NCBI GenBank assembly: GCA_019090365.1
Contig: JAHRWC010000232.1
Coordinates: 1 to 10,623 of the forward strand
Direction: 5' to 3'
Length of the DNA: 10,623 nt
DNA from: Flavobacteriaceae bacterium
Lineage (GTDB): Bacteria; Bacteroidota; Bacteroidia; Flavobacteriales; Flavobacteriaceae
Position 1 is the stretch's first letter; each line of letters begins with the position of its first letter. The position numbers and the translations under genes are program-made. The notes beneath the pieces were generated by a model that was not told where the DNA came from, made no database searches, and was given only the letters and a program-made list of their open reading frames with translations. Shown here one piece after another: positions 5,474-10,623 of the stretch.

Positions 5474-7066
5474 TTACTTTTTACCTTTAATCGCTGCCAT
5501 GTATTTAACTAATTCATCTTTCACTTTTGGAGCTAGTAATACCAGTCCAATCATATTAGGAACCATCATCGCAAATATCATTGCATCAGAGAAACCAATT
5601 ACTGAACCTAAACTAGCTGCAGCACCGATTACTACGAATACACAAAATAAAAGTTTGTAAGCATATTCCATTTTTTTAGTTCTTCCGAATAAATAAGCCC
5701 ATCCTTGAAAACCATAATATGACCATGAGATCATTGTACTGAAAGCAAATAAAACAACTGCAACAGTTAATACATATGGGAACCAAGATATCACAGATTC
5801 GAATGCTCCAGAAGTTAATAAAATTGCTTGAGCATCATTCAATGAGGCATTTTCAGCAACTACATTTCCAGTAATAATTAATACTAAAGCTGTCATTGTA
5901 CAAACCACAACGGTATCAATAAAAGGTTCTAATAAAGCTACTAAACCTTCAGAGGCTGGATATTTTGTTTTTACTGCCGAATGCGCAATAGAAGCTGAAC
6001 CTACACCTGCTTCATTCGAGAAAGCAGCACGTCTAAATCCTTGTACTAAAACTCCAACAGCTCCACCAACTACACCTTCAGGGCTAAATGCTCCATTCCA
6101 GATTGCAGCAAATGCGTTACCTATCATATCATATTTTGCGATCAATACAAATAAAGAAGCTGCAACATAAATTACAACCATAAAAGGCACTATTTTATCT
6201 GTTACTTTGGCAATTTTCTTAATACCACCAATTATTACGATACCTACTAAAACAGCCATTACAATACCGAACAACCATCCTTTACCATGTAGAAAAGAAG
6301 CTTCTCCTCCAGTAATATTTTCAACTAATTGAAATGCTTGATTTACTTGGAACATGTTTCCACCTCCAAATGATCCACCAATTACAAAAATGGCAAATAA
6401 TGCTGCTAATATTTTTCCTAATTTTCCTAATCCTTTTGCTTTAAGTCCTTTGGTTAAATAATACATTGGACCTCCGTACACTGTACCGTCTTCAGCAATA
6501 TCTCTATATTTTACACCTAAGGTACATTCAACAAATTTTGAAGCCATACCTAAAAACCCAGCTACAATCATCCAAAATGTTGCCCCTGCTCCACCAATTG
6601 AAACTGCAATAGCAACTCCGGCAATATTACCTAAACCTACGGTTGCTGATAAAGCTGCAGTTAATGCTTGAAAGTGAGTAACCTCCCCTTCATGCCCTTC
6701 TATAGCAATTGTTTCTATTGCATCTCCGCCCGGAGTTGAATCTCCAGCTCCTACCATAGATTCATGATGATCGATATCATCATACTTTCCTCTTACAATA
6801 TTAATAGCAGTAAAAAACCCTCTAAAATTTATAAGGTTAAAATAAAATGTAAAATAAGTTGCACCTATAATTAAAGGAAATAATACCCAATAAACTTGTA
6901 TCGTATCACTAAATGGAATTTGATAAAATATAAAACTAACAAACCATCCTGTAGCGTCTCCAAAAGTTTGATCAATTTGTTGATCTAAACTCATTTCTGA
7001 AGCTTCTTGTGCAAATGTTAATAAAGGTGATAAAATTGTAATAATAGCGAGAAGAATTTTCTTCAT
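5474..7066 (-). CDS. Sodium:alanine/glycine symporter (AGCS family, AlsT-like)
   Basis: A 530-residue inner-membrane transporter of the AGCS family, which imports alanine or glycine with Na+ (or H+). Family signatures are clear: HFQALTAALSATVGLGNIAG (about 131-150), VSIGGAGATFWMIVAG (about 155-170), the VYGGPMYYL turn (about 196-203), and AAFSNEAGVGSASIAHSA (about 347-364). About ten or more hydrophobic segments follow the family pattern. The N-terminus (1-20, MKKILLAIITILSPLLTFAQ) looks like a cleavable signal peptide, a feature I associate with Bacteroidota members. Residues about 95-128 form a soluble acidic, Gly-rich insertion (DDIDHHESMVGAGDSTPGGD) before the first signature, longer than in the Gram-positive AlsT. 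No good -7 element is visible in the 90 bases before it. The next gene starts 49 bases after the stop. Specificity for alanine over glycine cannot be read from sequence. Confidence 0.93.
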   Translation of the reverse strand: MKKILLAIITILSPLLTFAQEASEMSLDQQIDQTFGDATGWFVSFIFYQIPFSDTIQVYWVLFPLIIGATYFTFYFNLINFRGFFTAINIVRGKYDDIDHHESMVGAGDSTPGGDAIETIAIEGHEGEVTHFQALTAALSATVGLGNIAGVAIAVSIGGAGATFWMIVAGFLGMASKFVECTLGVKYRDIAEDGTVYGGPMYYLTKGLKAKGLGKLGKILAALFAIFVIGGSFGGGNMFQVNQAFQLVENITGGEASFLHGKGWLFGIVMAVLVGIVIIGGIKKIAKVTDKIVPFMVVIYVAASLFVLIAKYDMIGNAFAAIWNGAFSPEGVVGGAVGVLVQGFRRAAFSNEAGVGSASIAHSAVKTKYPASEGLVALLEPFIDTVVVCTMTALVLIITGNVVAENASLNDAQAILLTSGAFESVISWFPYVLTVAVVLFAFSTMISWSYYGFQGWAYLFGRTKKMEYAYKLLFCVFVVIGAAASLGSVIGFSDAMIFAMMVPNMIGLVLLAPKVKDELVKYMAAIKGKK

Positions 7067-7156
7067 AATTAGTGAGTTAATTAGTTTTTAGGGTCAGCAA
7101 GATGCTAAAAATAATTCCGATTTCAAATTTTTGAACGTTAAAAAGTTACTAACCGA

Positions 7157-8167
7157 CTATACGTTATAGGTTTCTTTTAATTTCTCAATTTGAAATGGCC
7201 TTCCTATTAAGATTAACTTAGAATTTCTTTCCAACACCATAGAAGGCTCAGGATTAACAATGTATTCGCCATTTGGAGATTTATACCCAATAATGGAACA
7301 ACCGGTTTTCTTTCTTAAATCTAAATCTTTTATGGCTAATTCATTTCCTTCAGGGCAAACTTTACTAAAAGGAATTTGCTCTACATTCATACTATCATCA
7401 TCTCCAGAAACAGATAAGTTATCTAAAAATTCAATTAAATCTGGAGTCACTACCAAAGAAGCCATGTGTTCTCCACCAATTTTATCGGGCATGATCACAT
7501 TATTAGCTCCCGCTAATTTCAATTTCTTCTGAGTGGTTTCTTCCGTAGCACGACTAATGATTTTCAGTTTACTATTCATTTGTCTTGCAGAGAGTACAAT
7601 AAATAGATTATCCGCATCACTAGGCAATGCAGATATTAAAGTACTAGCATGTTCTATTCCAGCTCTTTTTAATACTTCATCTTCACTTGCATTTCCATAA
7701 ATAAAAGAAACTAACTCGCTTGAAAAACGTTCTACAACTTCTTCCTCTTTTTCAATAACAACAAAAGCTTGATTGTAAGCTAACAGCTTATGAACAGCTT
7801 GTTGTCCGTTTCGACCATAACCACAAACAATAATATGGTCATGCATTTTTGCAATTTTTCTCTCCACTCTTTTTTGTCTTAAATTACCTATATTATTTTG
7901 ACTTAAAATATATTCAGAAATCACTTTAATTGCATAACCAAATATAAAAATACTTGTTAAAATAAGTACCGATGTAAATATTTTATCAAATTGATCTAAA
8001 GGATGTACTTCACCATATCCAACAGTAGTTATAGTAATTACTGTCATGTAAATTGCATCGATCCATGAATAATCTGAAATAAATTTAAAGCCTAATATTC
8101 CCATTAAAAAGACTGCAACTAATAATAATAATGCAATGTATATTTTTGATTGAAATATATTTCTCAT
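7157..8167 (-). CDS. Potassium channel with RCK (TrkA-N/TrkA-C) domains
   Basis: A 336-residue ligand-gated potassium channel subunit of the two-membrane-segment MthK/YugO type. Membrane segments lie at about 9-30 and 63-85, with a pore loop between them carrying selectivity filter TTVGYGE (47-53). The usual Asp after GYG is Glu here. Residues about 108-230 form the RCK N-terminal Rossmann domain, with HIIVCGYGRNGQQA (GYGRNG at 116-121) and acidic E139 ending the second strand (FVVIEKE), suiting NAD(H)-, nucleotide- or cation-type ligands. Residues about 265-336 form the RCK-C (TrkA-C) domain. Such channels assemble as tetramers with an octameric gating ring. Its ATG overlaps the stop of the PspC-domain gene (ATGA), indicating translational coupling. 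Confidence 0.92.
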   Translation of the reverse strand: MRNIFQSKIYIALLLLVAVFLMGILGFKFISDYSWIDAIYMTVITITTVGYGEVHPLDQFDKIFTSVLILTSIFIFGYAIKVISEYILSQNNIGNLRQKRVERKIAKMHDHIIVCGYGRNGQQAVHKLLAYNQAFVVIEKEEEVVERFSSELVSFIYGNASEDEVLKRAGIEHASTLISALPSDADNLFIVLSARQMNSKLKIISRATEETTQKKLKLAGANNVIMPDKIGGEHMASLVVTPDLIEFLDNLSVSGDDDSMNVEQIPFSKVCPEGNELAIKDLDLRKKTGCSIIGYKSPNGEYIVNPEPSMVLERNSKLILIGRPFQIEKLKETYNV

Positions 8168-8394
8168 AAATCGAATACTGAAGTTCTTTTAGTATACACC
8201 AAATCTTTCATTTTTAATAAAAACGCCATGGTAATATAGATGGCAAACCCTGCTCCTAACGTAGCAAAAGATAAATAAATGAAAAATAAACGAATATTTT
8301 TTACACGCATTCCTAATCGATCAGCGAAACGAGAACTCACATAAAAGCCCCTCTTTTCGAAATAATGTCGAATAGTATATACGAAATGCAACAT
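8164..8394 (-). CDS. Small PspC-domain membrane protein
   Basis: A 76-residue protein with the PspC core: a short basic amphipathic start (IRHYFEKRGFYVSSRFADRLGM), then VKNIRLFFIYLSFATLGAGFAIYITMAFLLKMKD with a long membrane segment (about 34-60). PspC in proteobacteria is part of the phage-shock membrane-stress response, but in Bacteroidota solo PspC domains are widespread and no pspA or pspB lies nearby here, so that role should not be assumed. The last four bases overlap the potassium channel start, so the two are made together and the protein may act at the same membrane site (inference). A near -7 motif (TACTTTG, with one base too few between TA and TTTG) lies 6 bases before the ATG, but is too close to be convincing. 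Confidence 0.8.
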   Translation of the reverse strand: MLHFVYTIRHYFEKRGFYVSSRFADRLGMRVKNIRLFFIYLSFATLGAGFAIYITMAFLLKMKDLVYTKRTSVFDL

Positions 8395-8443
8395 GATTGC
8401 AAAGTACTATTTTTAAGGGAATTTTTAAATTAAAAACCGATAA

Positions 8444-9712
8444 TTATCTCTTTAATATTTTAAAGCCAATCGCACATTCTAAACACCTATTATTAGTACA
8501 ATAATTTGTCTTTAATTGAATTAGAGCTTGTGACTCTAAACTGTTTTGAATGTTTATTTGATATTTCTCAAATTCTTTGATGATTGTATTTTCTTCTTTT
8601 GAGATAGAACTAGCTAGTTCAATTATTTCTTCTGAAAGATCTTTTCCTAGAAATGACGCATAACAATACTTTAATGGTAATACTGTATTGATTAATAATA
8701 AATCAATAAATTTTTTGGTCAATGCTTTTTTTCTTTTGGAGGATGTTACTTTAAAATTATAATGTGTATCCCAATACGAGTTTGCTGCTACAGAAAATAT
8801 TGCATAAAACTCATCTAGTGTTTTTGCGTGTATTATTTCAGAAAATAAATTCTGTCGCTCTGTATATAATATTGCTAATTGGGAAAGTCGTATTGTTGGA
8901 AAATTGGGCGGACGCAATCGAAAAAAACTAGCATGAATCACATTTTGATTCGATAGATTGAACTTTCTTTTCAAATATGAATAATTTGTTTTTAACTCGA
9001 AATAGTACAATTCTTCTACTTCATCTTCTAACAAACCAGCTTGTCCTAAAAACAAAGCTTCTAATTCGAGCGCATTTTTACTACACTTTTTTAGGGTAGA
9101 AAAATCGAACGATTGAGCAATACTTAAAAAGGATTCGCCGTTAACTTTCAGTCCAAAATTTTTACTCAGTAACACAAATAACAAAGCTTCCCAATGATTG
9201 TGATTGTTTTCTAATTCATTCAAAATAAATTTTGACTTCTCTTCTAATCGTTCTAAAAACAGACGTTCTTTCCAATTGGATAAGGTAAATGAATCGATTG
9301 AAGCAATTTCATTGTTACAATTAATACCATTTTTGGTTTGCAATAGACTTTTATAGTTTGTCAGTAGCGCAGTATCAACGATGTTTTTTAACTCGAGTGT
9401 TGGTATGATGGTATTGTCACTTCTATAGACATCGGCATCGTGAATCCATACCACGTGTAAAATCACACTATCGTAGTTAGGATTTTGTTCATGATGATGG
9501 CTGTACCAATGGGAAGCATTGATGTGTACCTCGACATTTCCAATCCAAACAAGTTCATTTATTATAATGTGTGCATTTAAAAAATCGGGGCCAGCATTTA
9601 GGTTATGCACGCCTGATTTAAGAATTTGTAAGTTCTCATTTTCTTGAGTAACTAATTTAAAAGTTGAAAATTTTTGAAACTTCCACAGATAATGAAGAAA
9701 ATCTTCTTTCAT
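8444..9712 (-). CDS. DUF2851 family protein, function unknown
   Basis: A 422-residue protein matching the Bacteroidota DUF2851 family. The diagnostic N-terminal block is present: FLHYLWKFQKF (5-15), SGVHNLNAGPDFLNAHI (33-49), then LVWIGNVEVHINASHWYSHHH (54-74) and YDSVILHVVWIHD (80-92). The C-terminus carries YCTNNRCLECAIG, three Cys that could bind a metal. The middle (about 150-380) is helical. The pattern of GPDF followed by strand-borne VEVH is reminiscent of a PD-(D/E)xK-like nuclease core, but this is my inference and Lys of the classic motif is replaced by His. It is 49 bases upstream of the PspC/channel pair on the same strand and is transcribed away from the plus-strand genes. Confidence 0.85.
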   Translation of the reverse strand: MKEDFLHYLWKFQKFSTFKLVTQENENLQILKSGVHNLNAGPDFLNAHIIINELVWIGNVEVHINASHWYSHHHEQNPNYDSVILHVVWIHDADVYRSDNTIIPTLELKNIVDTALLTNYKSLLQTKNGINCNNEIASIDSFTLSNWKERLFLERLEEKSKFILNELENNHNHWEALLFVLLSKNFGLKVNGESFLSIAQSFDFSTLKKCSKNALELEALFLGQAGLLEDEVEELYYFELKTNYSYLKRKFNLSNQNVIHASFFRLRPPNFPTIRLSQLAILYTERQNLFSEIIHAKTLDEFYAIFSVAANSYWDTHYNFKVTSSKRKKALTKKFIDLLLINTVLPLKYCYASFLGKDLSEEIIELASSISKEENTIIKEFEKYQINIQNSLESQALIQLKTNYCTNNRCLECAIGFKILKR

Positions 9713-9749
9713 TGAAAAATAACATGTGGGAGCTATTAAGGAAGTGAAA

Positions 9750-9757
9750 CAAAGTTA
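9750..9757 (-). promoter_or_regulatory. Possible -7 element for the DUF2851 gene
   Basis: TAACTTTG on the minus strand matches TAnnTTTG exactly, 37 bases before the DUF2851 start codon. A TTTG lies only 12 bases further upstream (9773-9770), too close for a normal -33 element, so support is partial. Confidence 0.4.
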
Positions 9758-9820
9758 ATGAAAAGATACAAAGTTGACTTTATTGCTTCAATAATTTTTA
9801 ATATTCACCAAAAGGTGTGG

Positions 9821-9844
9821 TTATCCAGAAATAATAATGGATAA
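9821..9844. repeat. Inverted repeat in the divergent intergenic region
   Basis: TTATCCA (9821-9827) and TGGATAA (9838-9844) are perfect 7-base arms around a 10-base A/T-rich loop. It could be an operator or a remnant of an insertion boundary. It has no T-run and does not look like a terminator. Confidence 0.4.
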
Positions 9845-9856
9845 ACGTTACCTTTA

Positions 9857-9880
9857 TAACTTGTATATAACAAGTTAGGC
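9857..9880 (+). repeat. Hairpin with integron-like core GTTAGGC before the 163-residue gene
   Basis: TAACTTGT (9857-9864) and ACAAGTTA (9870-9877) are perfect 8-base inverted arms with a 5-base loop. The right arm runs into GTTAGGC (9874-9880), which fits the attC R' core GTTRRRY. The gene start follows 19 bases later, the spacing typical of cassette genes. The hairpin is far shorter than a normal attC, so this may be a remnant or a coincidence. Confidence 0.4.
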
Positions 9881-9899
9881 ATAATTTAAATCGTAAGCA

Positions 9900-10391
9900 A
9901 TGAAAATAATATCCACTGATTACTCAGGAAGTTTTATAATCAAAGATGAATCAAAAAATCTATTAGTTGTCGATTATATGGAAAATGACCTAGAAGTAAT
10001 AAAAACAAATTTGAACGGCATCACAATAGAAATAGCTCCAATTCACCATCAACCTGGTTCATTTACAATATATAAAAATGGTGCAGACAGAGGAGAAATA
10101 TCTTTTAAAACGAACGAAGATGTTATCCTTAAATTAGATTCCAAAATTGGAAATTCTAAGGAATGGTTAATCAAAAATAAAAGAAAAGTTTTTTACGTTT
10201 ATTACGAATTAATAAATGAAGAAAAAAAACCAATATTAGGCTTAGGCGCTAGCCCTGGTGTACAATGGCTTGGCACAAAGATGAAGTATCCTTTAAAAAT
10301 TATTGACGACAAAGTTGCGAAAAATGATCTTGTAGAGTTTCTTTTATATCAATGTTTCATAGTTAATTTGGTGAGTTTAAAAAAAGAATAG
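9900..10391 (+). CDS. Hypothetical protein, 163 residues, cassette-like setting
   Basis: I do not recognise this protein. It is soluble, with no signal peptide or clear membrane segment. Residues 1-110 look beta-rich (KNLLVVDYME, ITIEIAPIHH, GSFTIYKNG, RGEISFKTN, KVFYVYYELI), followed by a Gly-rich turn (ILGLGASPGVQWLG) and a C-terminal helix (LVEFLLYQCFIVNLVSL). A small beta-barrel closed by a hydrophobic helix is loosely reminiscent of tubby/LURP-one-like folds, but there is no motif to prove it. ATG at 9900 is the only sensible start; no Shine-Dalgarno is visible. A weak -7-like TACCTTTA lies at 9849-9856. It is oriented against the DUF2851 gene and sits in what is probably an ancestral divergent spacer. 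The GTTAGGC and GTCTAAC flanks suggest it arrived as a cassette. Confidence 0.75.
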   Translation: MKIISTDYSGSFIIKDESKNLLVVDYMENDLEVIKTNLNGITIEIAPIHHQPGSFTIYKNGADRGEISFKTNEDVILKLDSKIGNSKEWLIKNKRKVFYVYYELINEEKKPILGLGASPGVQWLGTKMKYPLKIIDDKVAKNDLVEFLLYQCFIVNLVSLKKE

Positions 10392-10414
10392 TGAGAGAAT
10401 ATATTAAAAATAAT

Positions 10415-10530
10415 GTCTAACAACGTGAATAGTTCATAGTGATTAAAGATGGTTCGGGAAATTCTGCCAAATTTCCGTACTCTTCGTTCATTTTTGCAAA
10501 CTTACCTCCTTACACAACTAACCATACACG
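10415..10530 (+). repeat. attC-like module of nested inverted repeats after the 163-residue gene
   Basis: It starts with GTCTAAC (10415-10421). CGTGAATAGTT (10424-10434) pairs imperfectly (9 of 11) with AACCATACACG (10520-10530). At the centre CGGGAAATT (10455-10463) pairs with AATTTCCG (10470-10477) if one G is left bulged, with loop CTGCCA. Nested arms with an unpaired extra base are characteristic of folded attC sites. From memory, similar AACAACGTG-starting modules with a central GGAAATT-type hairpin recur after orphan genes in Flavobacteriaceae. No T-run follows the central hairpin, so it is not a normal terminator. Confidence 0.45.
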
Positions 10531-10559
10531 AACACATTTCCAACAATCAGAAAACAACA

Positions 10560-10623
10560 ATGAAAAATATTCCATTTTTACTTATTTATAGCCGTATTCT
10601 TATTGGAATTATAATAGGGCTAA
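10560..10623 (+). CDS. Probable CDP-alcohol phosphatidyltransferase, 5' fragment
   Basis: An open frame starts with ATG at 10560 and runs off the right edge, giving MKNIPFLLIYSRILIGIIIG and one further Leu. The NIPFLLIYSRILIG pattern resembles the N-terminus of CDP-alcohol phosphatidyltransferases (phospholipid head-group transferases of the inner membrane), which begin with a short amphipathic stretch and an Arg just inside the first membrane helix. The catalytic DGxxAR motif would lie outside the window, so the assignment rests on 21 residues. The sequence AAAACAACA directly before the ATG lacks a Shine-Dalgarno, as usual for the phylum. Confidence 0.5.
   Translation, partial: MKNIPFLLIYSRILIGIIIGL

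Larger units (their letters stand above)
9874..10530 (+). mobile_element. Putative cassette-like insertion (one gene plus 3' attC-like module)
   Basis: The only complete plus-strand gene of the window lies between GTTAGGC (9874-9880) and GTCTAAC (10415-10421, fitting the R'' core RYYYAAC), with very short flanks, followed by a module of nested inverted repeats up to 10530. This is the layout of an integron gene cassette. A closing GTTRRRY core after the module is not visible, no integron integrase is in the window, and base composition does not differ clearly from the neighbours. I treat it as a hypothesis. Confidence 0.35.

Noticed and set aside
7067..7156. Promoter for the symporter gene
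   Set aside because: A TTTG (in AAATTTGAAA) is present, but nothing close to TAnnTTTG lies at the right distance, so I did not list it.
8422..8436. Palindrome TTTTTAAATTAAAAA between the DUF2851 and PspC genes, considered as a terminator
   Set aside because: It has no G-C pairs, so the hairpin would be unstable, and such A/T palindromes are expected in DNA of this composition.
9806..9817. Small hairpin CACC-AAAA-GGTG
   Set aside because: Only four base pairs with no T-run and no link to either neighbouring gene; likely chance.

Overview
This is an AT-rich chromosomal segment of a Bacteroidota bacterium, almost certainly family Flavobacteriaceae. The reasons are the gene content (a Bacteroidetes-type AGCS symporter, a DUF2851 protein, a secreted carboxypeptidase-regulatory-domain protein, and a membrane-anchored ComEA-like helix-hairpin-helix protein), the -7 promoter elements of the form TAnnTTTG, and the general lack of Shine-Dalgarno sequences except at rpsU. 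I would not name a genus. Most of the window is ordinary core genome, and nearly everything is on the minus strand.

Layout, right to left along the minus strand: a DUF2851 protein (9712-8444); a small PspC-domain membrane protein overlapping an RCK-type potassium channel by the ATGA motif (8394-7157); a sodium-coupled alanine/glycine symporter (7066-5474); a ComEA-like helix-hairpin-helix protein (5424-4549); an acyl-CoA dehydrogenase with isovaleryl/long-chain-type active-site layout (4478-3312); a secreted protein with a CarboxypepD_reg-like domain (3240-1831); rpsU (1742-1548); xerC (1479-586); hpf (552-250); tRNA-Thr(TGT) (148-75); and the 5' part of tRNA-Tyr(GTA) running off the left edge. 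The left end (rpsU, xerC, hpf, tRNAs) is a translation-related block. In relatives the tRNA cluster usually continues into tuf, secE, nusG and ribosomal protein genes.

The only plus-strand genes are at the right end: an unrecognised 163-residue protein (9900-10391) and the first 21 codons of a probable CDP-alcohol phosphatidyltransferase (from 10560). The 163-residue gene lies between two divergent core genes. It is bracketed by GTTAGGC 19 bases before its start and GTCTAAC 23 bases after its stop, followed by an inverted-repeat-rich module. This resembles a compact integron-cassette-like insertion and is the best candidate here for something undescribed.

Regulatory signals seen: a textbook Bacteroidetes promoter for the tRNA cluster that overlaps an intrinsic terminator behind hpf; a strong Shine-Dalgarno at rpsU, fitting bS21 autoregulation; an rpsU terminator whose T-run touches the xerC start codon; and a strong hairpin plus T8, terminator-like, inside the first 21 codons of the helix-hairpin-helix gene. 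No stretch longer than 300 bases lacks a gene. The gaps at 9713-9899 and 10392-10559 hold the repeats described in the list.
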